A stretch of 48,510 nt of DNA from an uncultured Eubacteriales bacterium (GCA_902492005.1 CABUJV010000015.1:1-48510), one strand, 5' to 3'; shown: positions 13,119 to 22,493, counted from the first letter of the stretch. Notes: generated by a model not told the origin, from the letters alone. Numbers and translations are program-made.

Positions 13119-14606
13119 TCATCTGACGCCGTCGATAAACCGCAGGAAGGCCTCGCGCCCCTGCTCCGTACACTTGTAAACCCCCGCGTGCTCTAGCACG
13201 GCGGCAAATACCTGGCCGATCTCCTGCTCCAGGATGCCCGTGACATTCTCCCGGGTAAAGGCGTACCGCGTTTGCAGCTCCTCCGCCCAGCCGGCATGCT
13301 TGGCCAGGGCCTCGTCGGCCCGCAGGTCGCCGCCGCTCACCAGCACGTCGGCCAGCGCCGCCATCTCCCCCTTCAGCCGGGCGGGCAGCACCGCCAGACC
13401 CATCACCTCGATGAGGCCGATATTCTCCTTCTTGATGTGGTGGAGCTCCGGGTGGGGGTGGTAAACGCCCAGGGGATACTCCGCCGTGGTGATGTTGTTG
13501 CGCAGCACCAGGTCCAGTTCGAACTGTCCCTCCCGCATCCGGGCGATGGGGGTGATGGTGTTGTGGGGCTCGCCGTCCGTTTCGGCGAAGACAAAGGCGC
13601 CGGCGTCGGTGTAGCCCCGCCAGGCGGTCAGCACCCGGTCGGCCAGGTCCACCAGCCGCCCGTCGTCGGCGCAGCGCAGGCGGAGCACGGACATGGGCCA
13701 CTTGACGATGCCCGCCTCCACATCGGCGTAGCCCGGGAAGGAGACGGCCCGCTCCACCGGAGCCTTCTCCATGGCAAAGGTGTACCGCCCGCCCTGGAAG
13801 TGGTCGTGGCTGAGGATGGAGCCGCCCACGATGGGCAGGTCGGCGTTGGAGCCCACAAAGTAGTGGGGGAACCGCTTGACGAAGTCCAGCAGCTTGCGGA
13901 AGGCGGAGCGGTCGATCTTCATGGGGACATGGCGGCTGTTGAGAGCGATGCAGTGCTCGTTGTAGTAGACATAGGGAGAGTACTGCAAAAACCAGTCCTG
14001 GCCGTCAATGGTGATGGGGATGACGCGGTGGTTCTGCCGGGCGGGGTGGTCCATGCGCCCGGCGTAACCCTCGTTCTCCCGGCAAAGCTGGCATTTGGGG
14101 TAGCCTCCTTGGGGGGCCGCCTTGGCGGCGGCGATGGCTCGTGGGTCCTTCTCCGGCTTGGACAGGTTGATGGTGATGTCCAGGTCGCCATAGGAGGTGG
14201 GGACGACCCATTTCCGGTCCCGGGCGATGCGGTAGCGCCGGATATAGTCGGTGTCCTGGCTGAAGCGATAGTACCAGTCGGTGGCCTCCCGGGGCGAGCG
14301 GGCATACTTCTCCTGAAAGGTCCGGATGGCCTGGGAGGGGCGGGGGGTCAGGCGGCCCATCAGCTCGGCGTCGAACAGGTCCCGGCTGGTGACGCCGTCC
14401 TCAATGATCCCCTGGGCCACGGCGTAGTCCAGCAGGTCCCCCAGGATGGCCTCCAGGGGGCGCGCCTCGACCGTCTCCGGCGCTTCATAGGTCTTTTTGT
14501 CCAGGGCGTCCAGCAGGTGGTTGACGGCCCACACCCGGTCGGGTTCCTCGATGAGGCCGGTGCGGACGGCGTAATCGGCCAGAGCGGCCACAGCGTTGTC
14601 GATCAT
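13119..14606 (-). CDS. galT: UDP-glucose-hexose-1-phosphate uridylyltransferase, Firmicute type
   Basis: The start is the ATG at 14604-14606, after GGGGGTGGAG. At 495 residues it matches the long GalT class of Firmicutes, not the 350-residue enterobacterial class. It transfers UMP from UDP-glucose to galactose 1-phosphate. Segments S-H-D-H-F-Q-G-G and P-H-P-E-L-H-H-I carry histidines at the places expected for this family, and C-Q-L-C near residue 160 may bind metal. It lies 13 bases after galK. Confidence 0.95.
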   Translation of the reverse strand: MIDNAVAALADYAVRTGLIEEPDRVWAVNHLLDALDKKTYEAPETVEARPLEAILGDLLDYAVAQGIIEDGVTSRDLFDAELMGRLTPRPSQAIRTFQEKYARSPREATDWYYRFSQDTDYIRRYRIARDRKWVVPTSYGDLDITINLSKPEKDPRAIAAAKAAPQGGYPKCQLCRENEGYAGRMDHPARQNHRVIPITIDGQDWFLQYSPYVYYNEHCIALNSRHVPMKIDRSAFRKLLDFVKRFPHYFVGSNADLPIVGGSILSHDHFQGGRYTFAMEKAPVERAVSFPGYADVEAGIVKWPMSVLRLRCADDGRLVDLADRVLTAWRGYTDAGAFVFAETDGEPHNTITPIARMREGQFELDLVLRNNITTAEYPLGVYHPHPELHHIKKENIGLIEVMGLAVLPARLKGEMAALADVLVSGGDLRADEALAKHAGWAEELQTRYAFTRENVTGILEQEIGQVFAAVLEHAGVYKCTEQGREAFLRFIDGVR

Positions 14607-14619
14607 CTCTCCACCCCCC

Positions 14620-15903
14620 TTATGCCAGCCGCACGCCGCCCGCCGGGCGGATGGATAGGACATGACAGCTCCCGGCGCCCAGCACGGCCTCCGTCCGGGC
14701 CTGGAACTCCGCCAGCAGGTCCACCGGCACAAAGGCCTGGGCCGTGCCGCCGAAGCCGCCGCCGTGGACCCGGACGGCCCCCCGGCCGTTCAGGATTCGC
14801 TCACACAGGGCGATGGTGAGCAGCAGCTCCTGATGGGCCGTCTGGCCGGTGGGAACCACGTTCTGGAGGTAGAGGGCGGAGGACCGGCCCGAGTCCCGGA
14901 CCAGGGCCAGGAAGGCGTCGAAGTCCCCGTTTTTCAGCGCCTGGGCCTGCTCCCCGGCCCGCCGGTTCTCGGCGTAGAAGTGGAAGGCCCGGAGGGCCGC
15001 CCGGTCCCCCGCCGCCCCGCGCACCCGGGGCAGCTCGGCCAAAAAGGCCTCCTCGGGCACCTCCCGCAGGACCTCCCTGCCGAAGCAGCGGCACACGGCC
15101 CGCAGCTCGTCGGTGATGGCGGCGTACTCCGCCGTCAGGTCGGCGTGTCCCGCCCCCGAATCCAGGATGCACAGGGCGTGGCCGGTGGCGGCAAAATCCA
15201 GGGGGATCTGTTCCACCTGGGGCCGGGCCGGGTCGGCAAAGTCGATGGCCACCACGCCCCCCACCGAGGAGGCGGTCTGGTCCATCAGGCCGCAGGGCTT
15301 GCCGAAGTAGACGTTTTCCGCATGCTGACCGATCTGCGCGATCTCCACGGGGGAGCACCGGCCGGGCCAGAACAGCCCGCTCAGCATGGCGCCCACCAGC
15401 ACCTCAAAGGCGGCGGAAGAGCTCAGGCCGCTGCCGCCGGGTACATTGGAGACCACATAGGCGTCCAGGCCTGCCCCCTGGAGGGGGCAGCCCAGGGCGG
15501 CCAGGCGGGCGGCCACACCCCGGATCAGAGCGGCGGAGGTGTTGGCCTCCTCCGGCCGGGGGGAAAGCTCCGCCAGGTCCACCACAAGGAGGGGATACCC
15601 CTCGGACTGGACCCGGATCATGCCGCTCTGGTTGGGGGAGGCGGCAGCCAGCACATCCAGGTCCACGGCGGCGGCCAGCACCCGGCCGTGCTGGTGGTCG
15701 GTGTGGTTGCCCCCCAGCTCGGTGCGGCCGGGGGCGCTGAACAGGGCCTCCGGCCGGCTGCCGAAGGTCTTGGCATAGCGGTCCAGCGCCCCGGCGCAGC
15801 GGGCGTGGGCCGCCTCCAGGCGCGGCGCCCCATAGAGCCGGACCAGAGTCCCGTCCAGCTCCCCGGCGGCCAGCCGCGCTTCCAGCGTCCGATGTTCGTT
15901 CAT
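14620..15903 (-). CDS. galK: Galactokinase
   Basis: This GHMP-family kinase of 427 residues phosphorylates galactose at C1. The galactokinase signature (P-G-R-T-E-L-G-G-N-H-T-D-H) lies near residue 58, the ATP loop (G-S-G-L-S-S-S-A-A) near residue 155, and the third GHMP motif (V-H-G-G-G-F-G-G) near residue 380. The N-terminus has about 30 residues more than typical GalK. It is the first gene of the galactose operon; GGAGGAG lies just before the ATG. The AraC-type regulator is divergent from it. Confidence 0.95.
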   Translation of the reverse strand: MNEHRTLEARLAAGELDGTLVRLYGAPRLEAAHARCAGALDRYAKTFGSRPEALFSAPGRTELGGNHTDHQHGRVLAAAVDLDVLAAASPNQSGMIRVQSEGYPLLVVDLAELSPRPEEANTSAALIRGVAARLAALGCPLQGAGLDAYVVSNVPGGSGLSSSAAFEVLVGAMLSGLFWPGRCSPVEIAQIGQHAENVYFGKPCGLMDQTASSVGGVVAIDFADPARPQVEQIPLDFAATGHALCILDSGAGHADLTAEYAAITDELRAVCRCFGREVLREVPEEAFLAELPRVRGAAGDRAALRAFHFYAENRRAGEQAQALKNGDFDAFLALVRDSGRSSALYLQNVVPTGQTAHQELLLTIALCERILNGRGAVRVHGGGFGGTAQAFVPVDLLAEFQARTEAVLGAGSCHVLSIRPAGGVRLA

Positions 15904-16055
15904 TTCGGATCTCCTCCTGTCTGTTTGTCTCTATGCTATCAAGTTTGGGTCGGAAATGCCATTCACTCCCGTCGCCTTTCCATGGATTTTAGTTGCATCT
16001 TTTCTCTGCGTGCTGTATGCTGTTGGTGAGACTGCAGCGGGGAGGGATCGCGGAT
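15904..16055. promoter_or_regulatory. Divergent control region between galK and the AraC regulator
   Basis: A + strand promoter candidate for the regulator is TTGCAT (15993-15998), 17 bases, TATGCT (16016-16021). For galK, TAGCAT lies about 35 bases upstream of the start on the - strand with no good -35, which would suit activation by the AraC protein. The operator is not clear by eye. Confidence 0.5.
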
Positions 16056-16877
16056 ATGGCGCAGGGCTTCAAGCACTCCTTCAAGGCGGCAGACCGGGCG
16101 GAGCTGCCGCTGGTGGTCTACAATTCTGGATTTCAAAAGTGTGCGCCGGGCTACGCTTGGGGGCCCGGCGTCCGGGACCACTATCTGATCCACTATGTGG
16201 TCTCCGGCCGGGGGACGCTGGAGCTGGAGGACAGGACTTTCGTCCTGGGGCCGGGGGATGCCTTCCTCATCCGCCCCGACGTTCCGGCCCGCTACGCCGC
16301 GGAGGCCTCCGACCCCTGGGAGTATTACTGGGTGGGCTTTGCCGGGGTGAGCGCCGGGCTGTTCCTGTCCCAGACCGGCTTTGCCGGCGGGAACGCCGTG
16401 TGCGCCCTGGCCGAGGGGGACCGTTTCCGGCGCTCCCTGTTGGAGATCTACAAGGCCAGGGGGGGCGGCTACCCCAGCGCCGTGCGCATGGCGGGCTATC
16501 TCCAGGCCGCGCTGGGCCTGCTGATGCAGGGCACGCCCCCCAGCGGGGAGGAGGCCCTGGCCCTCTACGCCCGGCATGGGGCGGAATTTATCCACCAGAA
16601 CTACTCCCGCGGCCTCACCATAGAAGAGGTGGCCCGTCAGGTGGGCGTGAGCCGGAGCTATCTCTACCGGGCCTTCCGGGCCGAGTTCGCCTGCTCCCCC
16701 AGCGACTACCTGGCCCGCTGTCGCATCCGGCGGGCCTGTCAGCTCCTGCGCCACAGCACCCTCAGCGTGGGCGCCGTGGCCAACTCGGTGGGATTCGAAG
16801 ATCACTTCTATTTTTCCCGGACCTTCCGCCGGATTACCGGAGTCTCCCCCACGGCCTACCGGACCCAGCGCTCTTGA
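16056..16877 (+). CDS. AraC-family regulator, probably of the gal operon
   Basis: The start is the ATG at 16056, nine bases after GGGGAGGG, giving 273 residues; upstream in-frame codons fall in the promoter. The N-terminal half is a cupin-like sugar-binding domain (H-Y-V-V-S-G-R-G-T-L, then P-G-D-A-F-L-I-R-P). The C-terminal 95 residues carry two helix-turn-helix motifs (E-E-V-A-R-Q-V-G-V-S and V-A-N-S-V-G-F-E-D), ending F-R-R-I-T-G-V-S-P-T-A-Y-R. The divergent arrangement with galK points to control of that operon by galactose or a related sugar. It is not the receiver-domain type found at 20802-22388. Confidence 0.88.
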   Translation: MAQGFKHSFKAADRAELPLVVYNSGFQKCAPGYAWGPGVRDHYLIHYVVSGRGTLELEDRTFVLGPGDAFLIRPDVPARYAAEASDPWEYYWVGFAGVSAGLFLSQTGFAGGNAVCALAEGDRFRRSLLEIYKARGGGYPSAVRMAGYLQAALGLLMQGTPPSGEEALALYARHGAEFIHQNYSRGLTIEEVARQVGVSRSYLYRAFRAEFACSPSDYLARCRIRRACQLLRHSTLSVGAVANSVGFEDHFYFSRTFRRITGVSPTAYRTQRS

Positions 16878-16878
16878 A

Positions 16879-16914
16879 AAAGGTCCCCCGGAAGCGCGCT
16901 TCCGGGGGACCTTT
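16879..16914. terminator. Bidirectional terminator between convergent genes
   Basis: A perfect 18-bp palindrome (16879-16896 with 16897-16914) is flanked by A on the left and T on the right. It serves the AraC regulator on the + strand and the MglB-like gene on the - strand. Confidence 0.9.
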
Positions 16915-16923
16915 CCGCCCGTT

Positions 16924-17970
16924 TCAGGGACTTCGGAAGTCCGCAAGGTTGTCCTGGGTGACTGTGGCATAGGACAGCCAGACATATTTGCCGTCGGTCA
17001 GCTCTACCGCCCCTTCCGGCTTTTCGCCGCAGGCCAGCGCGCAGGCCAGCTCCACCAGGGCGCGGGCCTGCCCGGCGGCGTCGTTCTGGACGGTGCCCTT
17101 CAGGGTGCCCTCCTCCACCGCGTCCAGAGCCGGGGGCGTGGCGTCCACCCCCACGATGAAGGGCAGCTCCTCCGCCGTCAGCCCGGCGTCCAGGCAGGCG
17201 TCAATGGCCCCCAGGGCCATGTCGTCATTGTTGGCAAAGACCGCCTCGATCTGCCCGCCGAACTCCTCCAGCCAAAGCTGCATCCGGGCGGCGGCCTGGC
17301 CCCGCTGCCAGTTGGCGGTGTCATTGGCCAGCTTCTCCGTGGCCACCCCCGCCTGGGTCAGGGTCTTGACGCTGTACTCCGTGCGCAGCAGGGCGTCCTG
17401 GTGGCCGGGCTCCCCCTCCAGCATCACGTACTGCAGCACGCCGTCCCCGCTGCGGTCCAGCCCGGCGGGGTCGGTCCTCCATGCGTCCAGGACGATGCCG
17501 CCCTGGAGCTGCCCGGACTGGGCCCCGTCGGAGCCCACGTAATAGGCCCCCTCCCACCGGGCCAGGTCCTCCTCCACCGGCTCCCGGTTGAAGAAGAGGA
17601 CGGGCACCCCGGCGGCCTTGGCCTTGTCGATGATGACGGCCGCCGCCGTCCGGTCCACAATGTTGACGCAGATCACGTCATAGCCCTGGGACAGAAAGCG
17701 GTCCACCTGCTCGTTCTGGGCCAACTGACTGCCCCGTCCGTCGGCCACGTTCAGGTTGAGCTTGATGTCCCTGGCCTGCTCCTCCTCCCGGGCGAACTGC
17801 TCCAGGTGCTGCACCACGGTGGAGATGAAGGTGTCGTCCTGCTGATAGAGGGCTACCCCGATGCGAACGGTGACGGGGCCCTCCCGGCCGGAGCTGGAGC
17901 AGCCCGTCAGGAGGAGCAGAGCCAGCAGGAGAAGGCCGGCGGTCCGCCGGCGCCATATGCGGTATCCCAT
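16924..17970 (-). CDS. Second galactose/glucose-binding lipoprotein (MglB-like)
   Basis: The 348-residue protein has a lipoprotein signal (basic start, L-L-L-L-A-L-L-L-L, lipobox L-T-G-C at about residue 23). The rest is a periplasmic-binding protein of the galactose/ribose type: G-V-A-L-Y-Q-Q-D-D-T-F at the start, F-F-N-R-E-P at the sugar site, and A-N-N-D-D-M-A-L-G-A. It resembles the mglB product at 25252-26388 over its length. It is last in the operon of regulator, kinase and membrane sensor, 30 bases after the sensor. It may feed ligand to the sensor or to the MglAC importer. Confidence 0.88.
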   Translation of the reverse strand: MGYRIWRRRTAGLLLLALLLLTGCSSSGREGPVTVRIGVALYQQDDTFISTVVQHLEQFAREEEQARDIKLNLNVADGRGSQLAQNEQVDRFLSQGYDVICVNIVDRTAAAVIIDKAKAAGVPVLFFNREPVEEDLARWEGAYYVGSDGAQSGQLQGGIVLDAWRTDPAGLDRSGDGVLQYVMLEGEPGHQDALLRTEYSVKTLTQAGVATEKLANDTANWQRGQAAARMQLWLEEFGGQIEAVFANNDDMALGAIDACLDAGLTAEELPFIVGVDATPPALDAVEEGTLKGTVQNDAAGQARALVELACALACGEKPEGAVELTDGKYVWLSYATVTQDNLADFRSP

Positions 17971-18000
17971 TCGGGCCTCCTTCCGTCTTTGGAAGCCGCC

Positions 18001-18960
18001 TCACCGGGTGACCGGGAAAAGGAGCTTCTGGTTGTCCGGGTCGTACATATTCTCCTGGCGGATGAGGGAAAAGGCCAGCGGGGCAATGGCGGCCTGGGTC
18101 TGGCCGCGGGCGGAGCGCACCGCCGCCTCCACCGCCAGATAGCCGGCGGCAAACTCATTCTGGGCGGCGCTGAGCGTGATGCTGCTGCGCTCCAGATGGG
18201 AGGCGATGGTGCTGGTGGCCCCGGTACCGTAAACCAGCGGCGGCCTCTCCTGCCCCTGTGCCAGCCGGGCGGCCTGCTCCAGGGCGGAGGGTTCAAAGGC
18301 CACCACCGCATCCGGCCGCCGGGCCTGGAGGGTGGCGTTCAGGGTCTCCGCCAGGCTGCGTCCGCCGGAGAGGGTGCACAGATACACCGACCGGCCTGCC
18401 TCCTCCAGCACCCGGGCGGCCTCGGCCAGCCGCCGGGATACCCCGGCGCTGCCCGGCGCGCTGTCCACCAAAACGGCCTCCCCGCCCTCCGGCACGCCGT
18501 TGAGGGCGGCCAGCCCCAGCGCCCGGCCCAGCGCGGCGTTGTCCACCGAGATGCACGCCTCCGCCCCGCTGTCCACCATGTCCGACTCCATGGTGATCAC
18601 CGCGGCGTGGGACGCGGCCGCCTTTACGTCGTCCACCAGGGCGGCGGGGTCGGCGGGGACCAGCACCACCGCATCGGCGCCGCCCTCCACCTCCCGGGTG
18701 AGCAGACTGCGCTGCTCCTCCGCGCTGTTGGGCAAGCTCAGGGTAAGAAAGCGCAGCTCGGCCCCCAGGTCGGCGGCGGCCTGCTCCATGCCCTGTCGGG
18801 CCGCCGACCAGCCGGTGCTCTCCGCCTCCCGGATGATGACCGAGACCTCCAGCAGCTCGGTATCCTGGCGGCCGGGCTGGTCAAAGGCCACCAGGGAAAA
18901 GAGCACCCCCAGGCCCAGGGCCACCAGAATGGCCATCTGCAGCATGGTCCTGTGCTTCAC
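18001..18960 (-). CDS. Membrane-anchored sugar-binding protein, likely sensor partner of the kinase
   Basis: The GTG start (complement of 18958-18960) overlaps the TGA of the kinase by four bases and follows AGGAGGG; it gives 319 residues. The N-terminus has one membrane helix (M-A-I-L-V-A-L-G-L-G-V-L-F) and no lipobox cysteine. Then comes a ribose/galactose-type binding fold (V-S-V-I-I-R-E-A-E-S-T-G-W at the start, A-V-V-L-V-P-A-D-P, G-T-G-A-T-S-T-I). In clostridia such proteins (XylFII with LytS and YesN) bind sugar outside the cell and switch the kinase. The overlap with the kinase gene supports this role. Confidence 0.8.
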   Translation of the reverse strand: MKHRTMLQMAILVALGLGVLFSLVAFDQPGRQDTELLEVSVIIREAESTGWSAARQGMEQAAADLGAELRFLTLSLPNSAEEQRSLLTREVEGGADAVVLVPADPAALVDDVKAAASHAAVITMESDMVDSGAEACISVDNAALGRALGLAALNGVPEGGEAVLVDSAPGSAGVSRRLAEAARVLEEAGRSVYLCTLSGGRSLAETLNATLQARRPDAVVAFEPSALEQAARLAQGQERPPLVYGTGATSTIASHLERSSITLSAAQNEFAAGYLAVEAAVRSARGQTQAAIAPLAFSLIRQENMYDPDNQKLLFPVTR

Positions 18961-20780
18961 GCCCCTCCCTCCTTTCGCACGGCAGCCGCCCCCGGTTCCT
19001 CCAGGACCGGAAGGCGGATGCATACCGTGGTGCCCGCATCGGGCTCGCTGTGGATGGCAAGGCCGTACCTCTCCCCGAAGGTGAGCCGGATGCGCTGGTG
19101 TACATTCCGCAGCCCGATGCCCGATCCCTTGGTGCCCGGCGCGGCGGCATAGCTCTGGTCCAGCAGCCGCTCCACCACCTCCTTGGGCATACCGGGGCCG
19201 TTGTCGGCCACCTTGATGACCACGTCCTCCCCGTCCCGGCGGGCCCGGATGGTAATCTCCCCGTCCCCGTCGGCGTAGGCCATGCCGTGGTAGATGGCGT
19301 TTTCCAAAATGGGCTGGACAATGAGCTTGATGGTATAAAGGCTCTCCACCCCGTCCTCTGCCGTGATGACGGCGGAGAATTTATTTTTGTAGCGCATCTT
19401 CTGGATGGTCAGGTAGTGCCGGGCGTGCTCCAGCTCGTCGGCAATGGGGATGATGTTGCTGCCGCGGCTCAGGGAGATGCGGAAAAACCGGGCCAGGGAG
19501 GTCACCATGAGGATGGCCTCGTCGGTGCGGCCGTTCTCGGTCATCCACACCACCGAGTCCAGTGTGTTGTAGAGAAAGTGGGGGTTGATCTGGGACTGGA
19601 GCACGTCCAGCTCACTGCGCCGCTTCTGCGCCTCCTGCTCGATGATATCGTCCATCAGATGGCGCATGGTGGACACCATGGAGCGGATGGAATGGCCCAG
19701 ATGCTCGATCTCATAGGGCCCGCTGATGTCAATGTCCACCTCCTCCCGGCCTGTCTCCAGCTCCTTCACCGCCCGCTCCAGGGTCTTGATGGGCACGGAG
19801 ATGCGCTCGGACAGGTGGAGGTTGACAAAGATCAGCAGGAAGATGGAAAAGAGCACCACAAAGAGAAAGAACAGCAGGAGCTGCCCGTAGTTGTCCCAGA
19901 TGTTGTCGGCGGGCACCACGCCCACCAGCTTCCATCCGGTATAGCCTACGGTCTTGACCGTCACCTGGCGTCTGGCGCCGCCAAAGGTCTCGGCATGGCT
20001 GCCGTCCTCATAGCCGGCGGCCGTCCGGTTGTTCTCCTCCAGCAGCCCGGCATAGATCAGCTGCTGCCGGGGGTGGTAGATGATCTCCCCATCCCCGTCG
20101 ATGAGGTAGAGGTAGCCGTCGGAGGAGGCCAGCTCCACGTCCTTGCAGATCTGCTCGATGCCGCTGAAGCTCATATCCACCAACAGCACACCCCCCTCGA
20201 TGGAGCCCGCCCGGGTCAGTTCCACCTGCCGGCTGAGGGAGACCACCCAGCGGTAGCGGTAGTCCGGGTCCTCGAACAGATTCTGGACGTGGGGCGTGGA
20301 AAAGTGGAGATTCTCGATCCGGTCCACCGCCGCAGCGAACCATTCCTGCCGCTGGGGGGAGACGCTCTTTTTCAGGGTGGCCAGGGGCGTGGCCGACACC
20401 AGCTCGCCGCTCTGAGAGAACACGGCGATGGACACCAGGGAATCCCGGTTGTTCTCATAGAGCAGGGCCATCTGGGCATCCAGGCTGTCGCTGTCCAGGT
20501 CGGCATTCTTGATGACCCGGTAATACATGGTGTCCGACACCCGCATCATCCCCCGCAGATAGGCGTCCAGATTCAAATTCACCTGGGCCAGCACCCGCTG
20601 GCTGTTCTTGGCGAGCTGGGCGTTGTTGGAGGCGGAGAAGCGCAGGAACAGGGTCAGCCCCAGAAAGATCATGCCCGCTACGGCCACGGCGGTGAAGGAG
20701 AGGGACAAGATGACCTGAATGCTGGATCTGCGGTAAAACCTGCCCCAGCGCTCCATGATGGAGCTCAGAAATCCACCCAC
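18957..20780 (-). CDS. Sensor histidine kinase, YesM type
   Basis: The 607-residue protein starts at a GTG (complement of 20778-20780) after GGGAGG. Helix 1 (about residues 22-46) and helix 2 (about 293-315) bracket an extracellular dCACHE-like domain. A HAMP region follows. The phospho-accepting His lies in Q-I-N-P-H-F-L-Y-N-T (near residue 396), the YesM/LytS signature. The ATPase domain shows P-I-L-E-N-A-I-Y-H-G, A-D-N-G-P-G-M and G-S-G-I-G-L-R-N. It is encoded between the response regulator and the sugar-binding sensor and should phosphorylate the former. Confidence 0.92.
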   Translation of the reverse strand: MGGFLSSIMERWGRFYRRSSIQVILSLSFTAVAVAGMIFLGLTLFLRFSASNNAQLAKNSQRVLAQVNLNLDAYLRGMMRVSDTMYYRVIKNADLDSDSLDAQMALLYENNRDSLVSIAVFSQSGELVSATPLATLKKSVSPQRQEWFAAAVDRIENLHFSTPHVQNLFEDPDYRYRWVVSLSRQVELTRAGSIEGGVLLVDMSFSGIEQICKDVELASSDGYLYLIDGDGEIIYHPRQQLIYAGLLEENNRTAAGYEDGSHAETFGGARRQVTVKTVGYTGWKLVGVVPADNIWDNYGQLLLFFLFVVLFSIFLLIFVNLHLSERISVPIKTLERAVKELETGREEVDIDISGPYEIEHLGHSIRSMVSTMRHLMDDIIEQEAQKRRSELDVLQSQINPHFLYNTLDSVVWMTENGRTDEAILMVTSLARFFRISLSRGSNIIPIADELEHARHYLTIQKMRYKNKFSAVITAEDGVESLYTIKLIVQPILENAIYHGMAYADGDGEITIRARRDGEDVVIKVADNGPGMPKEVVERLLDQSYAAAPGTKGSGIGLRNVHQRIRLTFGERYGLAIHSEPDAGTTVCIRLPVLEEPGAAAVRKEGGA

Positions 20781-20801
20781 AGTCCGCCTCCCTTCCGCGC
20801 C

Positions 20802-22388
20802 TCACCCCGCCCGGAACTTGGTAGGAGAGATGCCAAAATGCTTTTTGAACACATAGCTGAAATAGTTGGGGTCCAGATAGCCGGTCTGCTCGGCGATCCG
20901 GTAGGTCTTGTCCTCGGTGCCCCGGAGGAGCTCGGCCGCCTTCTCCATGCGCACCACCGTCACATAGGCGGTGAAGCTCATGCCCGTCTCCCGCTTGAAC
21001 AGGGTGGAAAAATAGGCCGGGCTCAGGTGGAGGTGCTCACACAGCATCTCCACCGACAGCTCGCTCTCGGCGTAGTGCCCTGCGATAAAGGCCTTGGCCT
21101 TCTCCACCGTCCGCCAGGCCGAGTCGGTCCGCTGGCGGCCGATGAGCTCCCGGATGCGCAGGCAGCGCGCCAGGCACCAGGCCCCCAGCTCCTCCGGCGA
21201 GCTGAAGTCGGTGATCTGCACCGCTCCGGTAAAGCCGGCGCCAAAGACGGCCTCCAGCTCCAGGTCGGCCTCCCGGGTGAGCTTCAGCAGGCAGGTGAGC
21301 AGCTCCAGGAAGAAGAGATGGCACTGGGACAGGGCCAGTCCCGCCCGCCGGAGCTTGTCCGCCAGGTGGTCCACCGCGGCGCGGATGTCCTCCTCGCCGC
21401 CCAGCTTCACCGCTCCGGTCAGCTCCCGCTCGTCGTTTTCGTCAAAGGCCAGGCGGGCCTCCGCGCCGGGCTCCAGGTCTCCGATGTAGATGGCCCGGCC
21501 TGTACCCACCAGCACCCGGTAATCCAGCGCGCTGCGGGCGCCCGCCGCCGACTGGGGCAGCTCCCCCGGTGAGCCGCAGGGGGCACCCACCCCCACGGTG
21601 AGGGTCAGGTCCAGATAGCTCTTGGCCAGCTTGCAGGTCCGGTCCAGCTCCTCAATGAGATCGTAGATGGGGGCCTCGGCCTGGGAAAAGCTGGCCAGGA
21701 CGGCAATGGCGTCGTTGTAGAGGAACACCTTGGCGCAGCAGGCCCCCGCGCGCAGGTTCTCGTCCAAAAGCTGCTGCACCGACAGGGAGAGCAGCTCCCG
21801 CTGGGCCTGGGGCACATCGAAGTGGGTCAGGGCCGCCGCCCAGGATGCTCCGCTCAGGTCCAGGTCCAGCCGGGCCGCCCGGTCATAGACCTGCCCGGCG
21901 GGGATGCGCCCCTCCAGCAGATGGGCGTAAAACAGCTCCCGCAGGACGGGCAGGCTCTCCTCATAGCGGCTGCGCAGGATCTCCAGGTCCTGGCGCTGGG
22001 CCCGCTCGGTATCCAGCTGGTCCCGCAGCTTGCGCAGCACCTCCGACAGCTCAGGGGCGTTGATGGGCTTGAGGATATACTCGGACACGTTCATGCGGAT
22101 GGCCCGCTTGGCATATTCAAAGTCGTCAAAGCCGGAGAACACCACGAACTTGGCGGCAGGCAGCCGCTGGGTCAGGATGCGGCACAGTTCCAGGCCGTCC
22201 ATGAAGGGCATCTTGATGTCGGTGAGCACCACGTCGGGCCGGAGCTGCTCGGCCAGCTCCAACGCGTCCTGGCCGTTCTCCGCCTCCCCCACCAGGGAGA
22301 AGCCCAGTCCCGCCCAGTCCATCTTCCGGCTGATGCCCACCCGGATATCCTCCTCATCATCCACCAGAAGCACACGATAGGGGTCCAT
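20802..22388 (-). CDS. Response regulator with AraC-type DNA-binding domain (YesN family)
   Basis: The ATG at 22386-22388 is chosen over one at 22409 because AGAGGAGG lies just before it. The protein has 528 residues. The receiver domain (1-120) carries the acidic pair D-D-E-E and phospho-acceptor Asp57 in L-T-D-I-K-M-P-F. A long middle region precedes the AraC-type DNA-binding domain, which ends Y-L-D-P-N-Y-F-S-Y-V-F-K-K-H-F-G-I-S-P. It is first in an operon with kinase, sensor and MglB-like protein. The mgl importer operon next to it is the probable target. Confidence 0.93.
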   Translation of the reverse strand: MDPYRVLLVDDEEDIRVGISRKMDWAGLGFSLVGEAENGQDALELAEQLRPDVVLTDIKMPFMDGLELCRILTQRLPAAKFVVFSGFDDFEYAKRAIRMNVSEYILKPINAPELSEVLRKLRDQLDTERAQRQDLEILRSRYEESLPVLRELFYAHLLEGRIPAGQVYDRAARLDLDLSGASWAAALTHFDVPQAQRELLSLSVQQLLDENLRAGACCAKVFLYNDAIAVLASFSQAEAPIYDLIEELDRTCKLAKSYLDLTLTVGVGAPCGSPGELPQSAAGARSALDYRVLVGTGRAIYIGDLEPGAEARLAFDENDERELTGAVKLGGEEDIRAAVDHLADKLRRAGLALSQCHLFFLELLTCLLKLTREADLELEAVFGAGFTGAVQITDFSSPEELGAWCLARCLRIRELIGRQRTDSAWRTVEKAKAFIAGHYAESELSVEMLCEHLHLSPAYFSTLFKRETGMSFTAYVTVVRMEKAAELLRGTEDKTYRIAEQTGYLDPNYFSYVFKKHFGISPTKFRAG

Positions 22389-22418
22389 GGGAGATTCCTC
22401 CTCTTTCATCTTGCATGT

Positions 22419-22447
22419 AGTATACCACAGGTCGGGCCATGATACAA
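22419..22447 (-). promoter_or_regulatory. Promoter of the regulator-kinase-sensor operon
   Basis: On the - strand TTGTAT (complement of 22442-22447) and TATACT (complement of 22419-22424) are 17 bases apart. The -35 box touches the end of the mgl terminator. Confidence 0.65.
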
Positions 22448-22480
22448 AGGGCGCGCGTCCGGTCGGATGCGCGCCCTTTT
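22446..22480 (-). terminator. Terminator of the mgl operon
   Basis: AAAGGGCGCGCGTCC (22446-22460) pairs with GGATGCGCGCCCTTT on the right, with a GGTC loop and a T-rich end on the - strand. It lies 14 bases after the mglC stop. Confidence 0.85.
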
Positions 22481-22493
22481 GCAGGTCGGAGGC

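Noticed and set aside
11381..14819. Long + strand frames opposite the galactose operon
   Set aside because: galM, galE and galT on the - strand carry family motifs and ribosome sites; the + strand frames have neither.
19050..21572. An 840-codon open frame on the + strand
   Set aside because: It lies opposite the sensor kinase and response regulator genes, whose domains are unmistakable. The composition is that of a GC-rich antisense shadow.
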